Origin: Lasiodiplodia sp. COLG20 | Taxonomy: Eukaryota > Ascomycota > Dothideomycetes > Botryosphaeriales > Botryosphaeriaceae | Assembly: GCA_009801085.1 (NCBI GenBank) | Contig: VNWV01000006.1 | Location: 1,860,001 to 1,924,000, forward strand | Length of the DNA stretch: 64,000 nucleotides | Direction of reading: 5' to 3' | Part shown: one piece after another, positions 49,360-60,343 of the stretch | How positions within the stretch are numbered: position 1 is the stretch's first letter | Layout of the letters: every line of letters begins with the position of its first letter | Position numbers and translations under genes: made by a program | Notes under the pieces: model-generated | The model's database searches: none | Seen by the model: the letters and a program-made list of their open reading frames with translations, nothing else | Told to the model about the DNA's origin: nothing

Positions 49360-51553
49360 TTCGCAAATCGATCAAGGGTTCAAGAACGCTGCACCCGCTA
49401 TGGCATCAAGGCATTCATTATGTACTCGGGATTCGCGCTGAAGTTCCGCGCCGCGGTGACAAAGCAAGCAATCGTCAATCATCACGTGAATGGCGTGCGA
49501 GGAACACCAGCAACACGGCTGTCCAGTAGCATTCGGCAGCGAGATCGCAAGAGTGGAGGGCGCGGGTGGTGTGACATGATTGCGTATGCCTCACTTGCAG
49601 GTGAGTTTGCCGCTATTTGCCGAGCCTTCTTTGCTTTGGTGTTGAGTTTATTCGCCAGATAAGCGGGGTTGGCAATGACGACGTACGGCCATCGGGACGA
49701 CTTGAGCACGGAACTTGCAAGGAGGCAGGGCGACTACAGCGACTACAACCATTCAACAGCCATGCGTTCTAGAGCGCTTCGTTCCCACCCTATACCTACG
49801 AATCGCTGTTGTTTTCGAGGATACTCCACAGACAGCCTTACGACAGAGTTCATACAGGGGCTGTCAAAGCTTCAACTGCAGAGTCATGACTCTTCTGTTC
49901 AAGCTTTCTGCGAACTCCAATACGGCAGTTGGCTCGTGACTTTGACCCCATACTGTGGTCGTAGATCTTGTTAGTGATTCAAAACGGTTAGGCTGACGGT
50001 TGATGCAGGTATTCGCCGGCAGTTCGTTTTCCTATTTTTGGCGTTCATCCCTACCGCCAGGGTCTAGGCCAGGCTGAGTGGCTTGCAGATGCCCAGCACC
50101 ACTTCCATGCCTCAGTACGGCGGCATGAAAGGTAGTCTGCAATGATGTTGATCAAGAGGTCCTCAGGGATCGAAGTTCTTGGCACTGACGCAATAGGTAA
50201 ATGACTCGGGCGAAAGAGAGAGAGGAAGGGAGTGAAGGCTTCAAGACGCTCGAAATGTGGACGGAGGGGAGTCCATGAAGATTTGAGAAGGTATGCGCCA
50301 CGTATCAATGTCCGAAAACCCCCGTATGCGCGGCAACTTCGAGGCGGATCTAGTCCTAGTTGTTCAGCTAGCACGGAGCAACAGCTGTCAAACGCTTATC
50401 TCCCGCACGCTTGGAGTCGCTCTTCACAGCACGGTTCCCGCCCAGTCTTACCGCATGCGGCCACGCCCGCGAATCTTCCACCCCAAATGACGACCTGACA
50501 CCCCGCGGATGGTGTCTTCACAACCCAAAACGCCCAACAGACGCCTCTGCCGTAATTCGATGCCGTCGTGGAATAGGGCTAGTGGAGAGATGTTCTACGG
50601 ATTTGCGTCTCCTCCGAAGCCGTGGCTTGCAAACTTTGAAACGCTTTGTTCGGACTTTTCGGTCCTTTGCGGTTCCGCCTCCTGGAGGATAGGCATTCAC
50701 GGTGAATGCTTTGGACCATCATGCGCGCTCAGCAAGTGGACTTGTGGGTGGCAAGGAGACGGATGATGCTTTTCCGTCACAGCGCGCGATTACTGATCCT
50801 TAAACAGCTATACACACGGAAGGACCTCCGTGTCTGGGGTCGCTTCTGTGGGACCAACTGTTTTAGGTTGGGATGGATGGTTCAGCAACCGCGGTATTAT
50901 TCTGCTGACGAATTGCGGCTTCATGGAAACGTTAATCCATGGATATGCCATGCGTCTTTGCCGCAGCTCACGTGAAGTCGTACGATACAAAAGATCAGGA
51001 TGCGGCAAAGACGTGCGGTGAACGCGCAGCTCACGGGGCAATCCCGGGGAACATCCGAGCAAGGGAACCCTTCTAGAGCCACGTACTACGGAGGATTTCC
51101 CAGCGCCACTATTGGAATTGTCGTGAAGATCCGGATATCGGTGGAAGGATTCTTCAGGTGCCCCTGGTGGCAGACGTGTGGCATTTCGAACGATCTCCTT
51201 TTCCACGCGAATTCGGCCGTTATGTGGGTACCTGCGCCACGTGCGGGCCGACGCACGCGAGGACACCGGTCCACGCTCGGCGCAAGGCTGATTGGCCGAA
51301 TGGTCGAGATCTCCACTCTTGTGGGAGCCTGCGACGGGTGGATGAACGTCAGCTAACTGCAACGGGGCGTTCATCCGTGGTGTTGCTTCATCAATCTTTC
51401 GATAGAGAAGCGTCGTCGGGATTGATAATAGTTTGGTCCCTTAAACTAATCACCCCACCGAGGGGCAGCCCGCCTGGAGATTTAATAGATAGCCTCCCCG
51501 CCGCCAGACTCAGATCTCCAGCTTTGTACTCCAACTAAAGCATACCAATCAAC
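49360..51553. other. Upstream regions of two divergent redox genes, otherwise empty
   Basis: The FAD monooxygenase (-) and the OYE gene (+) are transcribed away from each other across 2.2 kb. The outer parts are promoters. Many short frames (for example 50808-51374 -) show no domain and no plausible splice pattern. No repeat family was recognised. Confidence 0.5.
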
Positions 51554-53022
51554 ATGTCTTCTCCTCGCTTCGAATCCGAAAACGTCGACCCGGCTCCTCT
51601 GGGCAAGCCGCTCAAGTTTGAGTTCTCCGGCCGTGTGGCCAAGAACCGCTTCCTCAAGGCTCCTCTCACTGAGCGCATGTCCTCGTGGGACTTCAAGAAC
51701 GTCCAGAACCGCGGTATCCCCTCCAAGGAGCTCGTCAACCTCTACCGGAGATGGGGCGAGGGTGAGATTGGTGTCGTCGTCACCGGCAACACCTTCTTCG
51801 AGCCCGAGCACCTCGAGGCCATGGGTAACCCCATTATCCCCAAGGATGCTCCCTTCGAGGGTGAGCGCTTCGAGCGCTTCAAGGAGATGGCCACTGCCTG
51901 CAACAAGAACGGCTCCATCTTCCTCACCCAGGTCAGCCACGCCGGCAGACAGGTTTGGTGAGCAGAACCAGTGAAATACTTCCCCCGCGGAGCAATTGCT
52001 AAACTCTCGTACAGGGACGCCATCCAGCCCAACCCCATCTCTGCCTCGGACGTGAAGCTCGAGAAGGAAGTCATGGGCATGCACTTCGCCAAGCCGCGTC
52101 CGGCCACGCAAGAGGACATCAACGGCATCATCGAGGGCTTCGCCCACACGGCCGAGTACATGGAGAAGGCCGGCGGTGACGGCATCCAGGTGCACGCCGC
52201 CCACGGCTACCTCCTCGCTCAATTCCTGTCTCCCGACACCAACAAGCGCACCGACGCCTACGGCGGCCCCATCGAGAACCGCGCCCGCATCATCACCGAG
52301 ATCGCGGCCGCCGTGCGCGCGCGCACCCGTCCGGACTTCGTCATGGGCATCAAGCTCAACTCGACCGAGTTCCAGGACAAGGACTTCCAGGCCGAGGAGG
52401 CCAAGAAGCTCTGCAAGATCCTCGAGGAGGCCACCTTCGACTTCGTCGAGATTTCCGGCGGCTCCTACGAGGACCTCGGCTTCCTGCACAACAAGCGCGA
52501 CTCGACCAAGCGCCGCGAGGCCTACTTCCTCGAGTTCGCCCAGATGATGGCCCCCAACCTCACCAAGACCAAGTCGTACCTCGTCGGCGGTCTGCGCACT
52601 GTTGGTGCGATGGTCCAGGTCCTCGACACCGTCGACGCCGTCGCTCTCGGCCGCCCGTTGTGCCAGGAGCCGTGGCTTTGCCGCGACCTCCTGTCCGGAA
52701 AGGTCAAGGGCGCCATCATCCAGAAGGGTGACCCCACCGACTTCCTTTTCAACACCATTGCTGCTGGTAAGTCTATCTCTCCAAAAAGAAGCAGATTTCC
52801 AACACGATCACTAACATTTCAATCACAGGCTCCCACATGCTCCAGATCGGCAAGGACCACAAGCCCACCGACCTCAGCCAGGAGGAGAACTTCCAGAACT
52901 TCTGCCAGGACCTCGGCGCCTGGGGCCAGAAGATGGCTACCAACACCGAGCTCATCCACTACGGCTGGCCCGACGTCACCACCGGCAACATTCTGCCCTA
53001 CGCTCCCGACGTCAACGCTTGA
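51554..53022 (+). CDS. Old yellow enzyme family NADH:flavin oxidoreductase
   Basis: Three exons, 51554-51957, 52015-52766 and 52829-53022; GTGAGC and GTAAGT donors, in phase, 449 residues. The first junction is decided by homology: TG|G makes the Trp in GRQVWDAIQPNPIS. Features of the FMN-binding barrel: FSGRVAKNRFLKAPLTER near the N-terminus (FMN-contacting segment), GVVVTGNTFFEP, and SHAGRQ. HAAHGYLLAQFLSP holds the paired His residues that bind the substrate carbonyl, NKRTDAYGGPIENRARI is the conserved OYE block and SYLVGGLRT and VDAVALGRPL form the phosphate-binding end. These FMN enzymes reduce activated C=C bonds with NAD(P)H. The subgroup resembles fungal proteins of unknown substrate. 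Two foldback repeats lie right behind its stop. Confidence 0.92.
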
Positions 53023-53196
53023 GCGTCTTTGTGTTTGTTGAAGAAAAATACCCTGATGTTTTGACTTTATCGCGTGTATGAGCATGGAAATGAGGGGAGA
53101 AGGAAAAAAAAGTTTAAAATAGATGATAGAAGGAAATGTAAAAAGTGATTTCCATGACTGAAATGTGCCAGACAATTGTTTTATAGAAGCGATATT

Positions 53197-53420
53197 CGAC
53201 ATATGTGGAGAGATGAAGCTAACGTCCGGATGCAAATGTCAAATTAATAATCATACATTTACATCCGGACGATAGCTTCAACTACCCACGGTATGTATAA
53301 AAAAAATTCCGAGATTTACCACATGTGAGGGGAGATGAAGCTAACGTCCGGATGTACATGTATGATTATTAATTTGACATTTACATCCGGACGTTAGCTT
53401 CAACTGCCCATGATATGAGA
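53197..53420. mobile_element. Pair of foldback (MITE-like) elements A and B in opposite orientation
   Basis: Element A core is 53214-53280 and B core is 53336-53402. Each has inverted arms of about 19-24 nt (left TGAAGCTAACGTCCGGATG, right its complement; 18 of 19 paired in A, 19 of 19 in B) around an AT-rich loop. The loop of B is nearly the reverse complement of the loop of A, so the elements lie in opposite orientation. Outside the arms, CATA/GTGG and CCCATG/ATATGAG segments are also shared, extending each element to about 90-100 bp. A related copy is at 63883-63948. No transposase is present. Confidence 0.75.
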
Positions 53421-53760
53421 GAAAATTAATTACGCTAACTTTCGACTGTGACAAGGTCACCGTTGTTCTGAGAGCGGAGTCAGGCAAAACTTGCTTGAAG
53501 AACAGACGGGCGGGCGAGCGGGCAGCGGGCGAGCGGGCAGCCGGCAGCCGGCGGGGGCGGGCGAGCCTGAAGGCAGAGTCAGAATTAATAGCGAAGCATA
53601 ACTCGAGTGTTGAGCTTACGAGTTGGCGGTGGCGGCGGCGGGCGAGCGGCAGCGGCGGCGGGGGGTGGAGGAGGATGGAGGGTGGATGGTGTGGAGGGTG
53701 GATGGTGTGGAGGAGAAGTGTGGACGCAAGATATAGACGCGACGCGACGCGACGCGACCT
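53421..53760. repeat. GC-rich simple and minisatellite repeats
   Basis: Tandem GCGGGCGAGCGGGCA-type steps (about 53509-53555), GGCGGCGG runs (53625-53665), GTGGATGGTGTGGAG minisatellite steps (53668-53715) and four to five GACGC pentamers (about 53737-53758). Such slippage-prone DNA is typical of non-coding or eroding regions. Confidence 0.75.
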
Positions 53761-55928
53761 CTCTCACCAAAAATGGAATGCACGGACAGGCAGGGACCCA
53801 GGCAGCACCGCGCATAGGCAAATACGCCTAGGCAACAATGGCCGCCCGCAAGCAAGCGCGGGCACGTAAGCTAGCGCCCGACCACGGCTTATCGATCTCC
53901 ACCCCGGTCTTCCAGCTCCAGTGTCAGCTGCACTCTACGATGCCTCACCGGTATGACGAGTACGACACTTCAGTCACCTTATCTCAGCTCCGACTCCGAG
54001 TCCACGCCTATGTTTCTTACATGATCGCAACTCCAGTTGCTACAAGTGCTGAAAGGTCTCCATGAGATTGAAGATATCCTTCTCGATGGCGATGAGACTG
54101 GTCGAGAACTCCCATCAGTGATAAACTACAGGCATCCATGTGCTGCTGAGTGTGCCTGTCCTCCACGGCCTCGAAGCCGACCTTCTCCTTCATCCAATAA
54201 TGTCACTCATAAATGGGCAAAGGTGGAGAGTGACACAGCACTACAATCGCCGTTACCACCGGTGGTGCCGGCGGCGTGCTCGCCCTGAGTGGCGCTTCGA
54301 AAGCAACTGACTGGCTTGACCCGAAATACCATAACCCTCTCGCTCAAAATGACTCAGACTTTTCCGAATTCCAGCCCGAGACTGAGTCTACGTCTGCGTC
54401 TGAGCGTGGTTTTGCGAGACGTAGGACCCGCGTTGCCAAAGCTGCATCACGCCATGTCAGTGTGCCATCGCGCCCCGCCCCCGTCCACGGTTCTCACATC
54501 AGTATATCATCGCGTGGTCCCAAACCTCCACGTTCTTCTACCGACAACAGTGAACCTTACTGGACCGACATTCATTCCTCCATCGAGCAGCCGAAGAAGA
54601 ATACGAGAGCAAAGTTTCATGGTTGGTACTTTAACTGCACTTGACATTCCATACACATCTTCCGTCTTCCATATGTCTTAACGAACGGGTTAGGAGGGTA
54701 ATGTGAGAGTGGGACAATGGAACTCAACTTAGCCTGTATTTTTCTTTTTCAAGGGTTCGCTAAGAGGGTATCTTTCATGTGGTTCTGATTGTTCTTTTTT
54801 ACTTGGTAATGGTTCTGTCTGTATGCTCGATCGAATATGGTCCTTCCCAGAATGTTTGGAATGAATCACTTACACTCAAGCTTGGTCTGCTACTTGCTCT
54901 GCTCATCGTGACGTGTATCACAGAAACCATCCCTTTCTTTTAGTGCGCATACACCGTGCCAATCACCCGTCGTGATAGTATGCCGCTCCCTCTGTTGACC
55001 GATGTGTTCTCGAAGAAGTAAACTTCGCCTTCTGAGCTCAACTGAAAGATTCAATCATGAACCTTTCCCACTTAAAGGCCTGCTTTGTGATGGATGGAGC
55101 TCTACAACGTAAGATAATGCAGTCACAGGGCTCCATACTACCGCGTGCCTCCTGGCAGCATCACGCTCATGCTGTCGAACGGGCCACCCCTTGTACATTC
55201 GCCGCCCCGCGCCCGCACGAGCTTTAGAAAAGGTTTTCCTCCGCCACAAATGACAGCGACAAATAGCGACGATGAGAACAGACAAGCTTCTGGTAGGAGA
55301 AGCGCAGGGACAGATGAGTCAGGCGGTGGTGTTCTGGTGGTGTAGCGGAAGAGGAGCTGCGCGGAGATGTAGCGCGGGTAGGTAGAAGCTGTGGCCTGCG
55401 ACGTCAGAGTGGCATCCGCGGTGGGAGGACACGCTTCCTTCTGATCCCTCTGCTTCTGCCGAATCTCATCTCGACGACGGAGCCGTAGCGGCGCAGAACA
55501 AGAAGCTGCTGGCGAGCGACGACGAGACCTGGATAGAGATGCAGTTCAAGGAGATCGTGGTTCTGGAGGCGGCGCTGGAGCTGGAGAGTGGGGAGCGCGA
55601 CGCCGCCATGGCCGAAGAGGGCGGGCGACGCTGCCGTGGCTGCAGCGGCCTCCCTCTTTTCTTCTTCGCTCTTCCGTTCCTCTTCAGTGTTTCGTTCCTC
55701 TGAAGGGAAGAGTTAAGGAAATCTCACTCTAACGTCAACCCAAGTCATTGCGCAAGAAAGGTCAGGTAGCACGAGAGGGGACGGTCGGGTACGACAGCCC
55801 GCCGCCGTGGATCAACGGTTGAGCCAGCGAAAGAGAAGGAAATACTCCTCGGCCAGGAGATGGATGCGGTGGAGGAAGGAATATCGGGGCGGTATGGAGG
55901 GAGATTGGAGACAAGTACATTCAACGAG
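53761..55928. other. Gene-poor stretch with possible eroded gene fragments
   Basis: No complete gene. Two patches look coding-like: 54237-54644 (+), which follows a CACAG acceptor and reads VTTGGAGGVLALSGASKATD, and 55490-55640 (+), which reads KKLLASDDETWIEMQFKEIV then LEAALELESGERDAAMAEEG. Neither can be joined into a full frame with good splice sites. They may be exons of a poorly resolved gene or remnants. Confidence 0.35.
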
Positions 55929-56390
55929 CTCCGAGAGAAGATCCGCGATGACAAGTCCCCATCGCCCTCTCCTACCTCGCGAAGAAGAGGCTCAACGAGC
56001 CCCGGGAGAAGATCCGCGACGACAAAGCCCCATTCACCATCCAGTGTACCGTCGGCACCCCTCAGCAAGTCACCGAGCTCACATGCTACATATGCGGAAA
56101 AGATAAAGGCCTTGAGGAATTCGCAAAGGCGCAGCGAAAGCTCCAGGAGAAGATCCGCGATAACAAGGGCCCATTTACCATCCAGTATACCGTCTGCACT
56201 CCCTAGCAAATCACAGAGCTCACATGCTACATGTACTGAAAAGATAAAGACCTTGAGAAATTTGTGTTGCCGGGGGCTGGATTGGACTCTTAGGACCGGG
56301 GAGGAGAGGATTTCGAGGAGGAGTGCTTGAAATGGGATGCTCTGGAGGCGGCTAGCGGCGGCAAAGTTGTCATCGAAGGAGGCGCATACT
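55929..56390 (+). pseudogene. Broken Stc1-like zinc-binding fragment with internal duplication
   Basis: In one frame from about 55952 the DNA reads APFTIQCTVGTPQQVTELTC then CYICGKDKGLEEFAKAQRK, which matches the start of the fungal Stc1 domain (Cys-x-x-Cys, then GLEEFAKAQRK). The second Cys pair of the domain is missing. Instead the segment is duplicated 141 bp downstream (GGAGAAGATCCGCGA at 56005 and 56146), with a stop at the Gln-Ile junction (TAG, about 56203) and another TGA at about 56236. An earlier partial copy of the same start lies near 55933. Stc1 links RNAi and heterochromatin in fission yeast; this copy cannot make that protein. Confidence 0.55.
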
Positions 56391-56752
56391 AGCGCCGTCA
56401 GCTGGCCGGGAGATGCGGAGATTAACGCTGACCTTCCAGAACGGTCAAGCTCTTTAGTGCCAATGCGAGCTAGGTTGATTCTATTCGCTGAGAGCTTCCC
56501 GCCCTGAGGACGATGACAGCTCGATAACCAATGGGGATATCCTGGATCACGTGAGATGTGTTCTTGAGTGCGTGGATTCTGTACAGTGTAAAAGCGTTGC
56601 AACAATGTTTGACTCCGGCAAGATTCTGAAGTGTATCCGTCTTATGAATCCTCGACCGCTGCCGGGAATACCTGCAGTGTCGTCCACTCCATGTTTCCCC
56701 TTCACGTACGTCCCATGCCGTCCCTCCAACACCACCCACTCCGCACAAGCCA

Positions 56753-58506
56753 TCAAACCCCCTCCTTCTCCCCCCTCCCACCATCGCTCCTTCCCTCACT
56801 CCCCACCCCACCATCACCATCATCACCATCCGCATACACCACCCCCTCCTTCCCCGCCTTAATCCTCAACCGCCTCACCCTCCTAACCCTCCCCTCCAAA
56901 TCCCTCGTCAACCACCACCCCCACAACCCCGCCAACCACGCGCCGCCCACCGCCCCCGCACAGATCGCAAACGGGATCTTATACCCATCACTCGCATACT
57001 TACTCTGAAAGAGCTGCGGCCCGATGACGCCGCCGACCTGGCCCACGCAATTCTGGAAAGCGAGGCCAAACGCGCTGCCCGTCGCGCCCTCGAGCGTCGC
57101 GCTGCGCCACGCCCAGAACGGGATGAACCAGACGCTGTAGAAGAGGGTGCCGAGCACGCACGATGCGTATACCGCGGCTTTATCTTTCAGCGCGGCGAGC
57201 AGCACGAAGAAGACGAGCTCGCACGCGCCGATGAGCGTGATGAGCAGCGGGCGGCTGAGCCAGGCGTGCTTGAGCAGCCAGCCGGCGACGATGATGGCGA
57301 GGACGGAGCCGAGCGCGGGCGGCATGTTGAGCAGCTGGTTGCGTGGCAGGCCCGCGAAGCCGAGGTCCGTCGTGATGGTCGGCAGTTGCCATTGTAGGGC
57401 GTAGCCGGCGAAGTTGGTCAGGAACTGCGCGAGCATGAAGGCGTAGGTGCGGGGGTCGCGGAGGGCCGCGGCGATCTCGTGCGAGGAGAAGGCCGGGTCG
57501 CCGGTTTTGGGGGCGTTGCTGGCGAGGCGCGTTTCGAGGTATTCTTGCTCGCGCGGGGTGAGCCAACTACGGGAGCGCGGGGATTTGGGGTAGTCGGGGA
57601 GGACGAGGTAGACGACGCCGGCGAAGAGGATGGTGAAGAGGCCTTCGAGGAGGTAGACCCTGTGAATGATATGCGTGAGTGAGGGCTGATCTTTCAAGAA
57701 GGAAGGAACGAGGGCGGATGGAAGGAATCATCTACTACAACGTACCATCGCCAAGCGGACAGACCACCGAGACCGTTCATGTAGCTAATGCCGTATGCCA
57801 GCAATGAACCAACGATCCCGGAAGTGTTCTGAAAGCCAAACATCCACATGATGGGCTTGCCATATTCGTCTGTTCTGTACCATGACGCGAGCTGAACAGC
57901 GAGACCGGGGAACATGCCTGCCTCCATCATTCCAAGGAACCAGCGCGCGGCATAGAGGCCCTCCTTGTTCTTAACAGCCGCATGACATGCTAATACTATG
58001 CCCCAAGAAAGGATGATCCGAGTCTGCCAGTTGCGCGGAAGGGCTTTCTTCATGACCAGGTTGCTCGGTACTTCGAAGATGATGTAACTGATCTGTTGAG
58101 ATGTCAGTTTAGCCGGTGCAGCTACTTTACCATGACCAACTCACAAAGTAGATAGATTGAACCCAATTGTATTGATTGGCAGACATTTTCAACTCGTTCA
58201 AGACGTTCGAAGGCTGCCCGACCTGCAGCACCTTCACGTTTGCAGCGTTCATGTAGTCGATCTGAATCCGTCAGTGATTGTTCTTAGGGCGCAATGGAAC
58301 TCACAGACATTTTTAATGACATATATCAGACCGATGAGGACCAGAAATCTTCGGTCCACTTTTCGCATGATAGCTTTGTCCTCAGCAGCAGAGAAGGTTG
58401 CGAGGAAGGCCTTCTTCCCCTCCTCTGTCCCATCGTGGAACTCCGTAATGCCGCTCTGCGAAGGTGTTGGAGTGTCTTTGACTGCCGGTTCTTTGTCGTC
58501 TGCCAT
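56753..58506 (-). CDS. MFS transporter of the anion:cation symporter (allantoate permease-like) family
   Basis: Four exons, 58506-58309, 58261-58145, 58092-57746 and 57659-56753, giving 522 residues. The first donor (GTCTGT at 58308) is weak but is the only one that keeps frame; GTGAGT four bases on would shift it. Start MADDKEPAVK has a good context. Family marks: KVDRRFLVLIGLIYVIKNID with Asp/Asn in the first helix, NAANVKVLQVG, ANQYNWVQSIYFISYIIFEV and PSNLVMKK (helix 2 to loop), WGIVLACHAAVKNKEGLYAA, and RWFLGMMEAGMFPGLAVQLA with SWYRTDEYGKPIMWMFG, typical of the Dal5/TNA1 branch. About 12 hydrophobic segments are visible. Such carriers import organic anions such as allantoate, nicotinate, pantothenate or aromatic acids. 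The Gly/Asp-rich C-terminal tail is cytosolic. The substrate is unknown. Confidence 0.88.
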
Positions 58507-60343
58507 TTTGGATGGCGATTGGAGCGCCGCGAAGTGATGCGACAATGATGTTGCGGTTGGGTTAACGCGCTGGCGGCAAGTGTTGACTCAAGGGCTCAGT
58601 GAAGCAACGTCCCGATGACGTGCGGTGCGACGCCAGATAAAAAAAAAAAAGTTCGCATGCGAGCACATCAGAATCACTCGGCATGCTTACACCTTATCGC
58701 CGAATAATCTGTAGGCAAGTGCAGAGAGTGGCGGGTCGGGAGTCGACGAAGCGGGCCCGATGCATCTTGCCATCCCGTGCCTCACGCACGCAATCTCATC
58801 ACTTCTTGCGAAAGGATTATTCCAATGCGAGGTCTGAGCGGTGCTGACAAGCGCTATCTACCCCGCTTAAACGGAACGGCAAGTTGGACGAGTGGGGCGG
58901 CGAGCTTTTACCTCTGTCGTGTCACGTTGGAGCGTGGGGATGACGGTTCTTCCGCTTTTCCACATTTGGCTATGACGTGATCGGGGAGCGTTCTGGCGAG
59001 CGCTCGAACGGCGAAGACGTGAGGCTTGACGGTGATAAGATCTGCACAACGTTCCGGGCGGGAGCGTAATAAGCTTAAACTATACAAGCTGCGTGTGGCT
59101 CAGTCGCTTTTGAATGTCTGTGCTTTAACTTTCTTAAACGAGCCGTTCCGTCTGCCTGATTCATGGTGTACCTCGACGTCTGCCCTCGCAATTTCTCTTT
59201 CTTGACCTCCACATGAGCGACCTTTTTCTGTGGGATCCACGCTTGATAGCGCGCTTTCTGATGGCGTAGATGGGTTCCCCTTATTCGGCGCGCGTTTCTC
59301 GAGCTTCTTCGTCTCGACGCACTTTGTCACAGAGACGCGATACCAAGCCGTGAAGTGGTCTCGAAACGTGCGGTAGGGAGCGTGGGAGCAAACTTGTGTC
59401 GTGTAATGCCGTGGCGTGGAGGATTTAAGTTGGAGTGCGGAGCGGGAAAGAAACTCTGGTGGGCGATTGCCGAAAATGGAAAGGCGAAGAAAACCTCACG
59501 CCAACGCCAAACCAGCCCCTCAGGATAGCATTGACCGCCTGTAGAGCTATAAGAATTGCCTCATATTGTAAAGCCCCCCAATTTTTAAAGCTGAATCAGC
59601 TGGCAGCAGCGTGGTGGACATCTCCTGCAGCCGGGGCAGCCGGAGCATCCATGCGGATCGTTCATGCACGACGTCTCTGTAGACAAACCCGCCTGCATGA
59701 CAGAAACTCCAACTCTCCGCCACTCTTGCGCAATTCTCAGCGGATCGACCTCTTGCGGCGTGTCATTCGTATATCGTGCTCGCAAGATGGATCCCCCATC
59801 ACGCCATCGCCAGGATCGACCCCGAAGCGGAAAGGCTGATCCGGCTCGGGCCTTGACGTGCTCCCCACAGTCCAGCGCTTTTTTGAACCTCACTCCCAGG
59901 GCCAGATGGGCTTGAATTCACTGTTTGTTTATTAAGTAGTGAAAGGGCGAGGTTTGATATGGTTCTACGTGCGGGGGGTGCAGAGTGTAGATGGTATTTC
60001 GCAGGCCCATCCGACCACACATGCGTAGAAAGCCAAATCCAGCATGATCCAGCAAGTCATGGAGTTTAAGCCCTTGTCCAGATGCACTTGTAGAAGGGAA
60101 TTCCCATCAATTCCTTTGTACTGGATACCCCGGCAACTTTTTCGAGCAGATTCAAAGTAGATTTCACAGTGCACGAGATGAAATATTGGTGTTCCTTCAG
60201 AACGCTTCATTTCTAAGTATTTACATAAACGAACGACATCAAATTTTACAAGGCATTTCAAATCCAACCATCTCCTGGCATCTCCTGCTCATCCCGACCA
60301 CTTCTCCACATATTTGTTTTCTTCATGAATCGTAGCAATCCGC
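58507..60343. other. Intergenic region, no gene supported
   Basis: Transporter promoter near 58507-58700 with an A run at about 58639-58650. The remainder has short scattered frames only. The last few hundred bases are the AT-richer 3' flank of the cysteine-rich precursor gene. Confidence 0.5.

Noticed and set aside
51482..52489. 335-codon minus-strand frame opposite the old yellow enzyme gene
   Set aside because: The plus strand carries the conserved FMN-enzyme motifs and correct splicing. The antisense frame has no domain.
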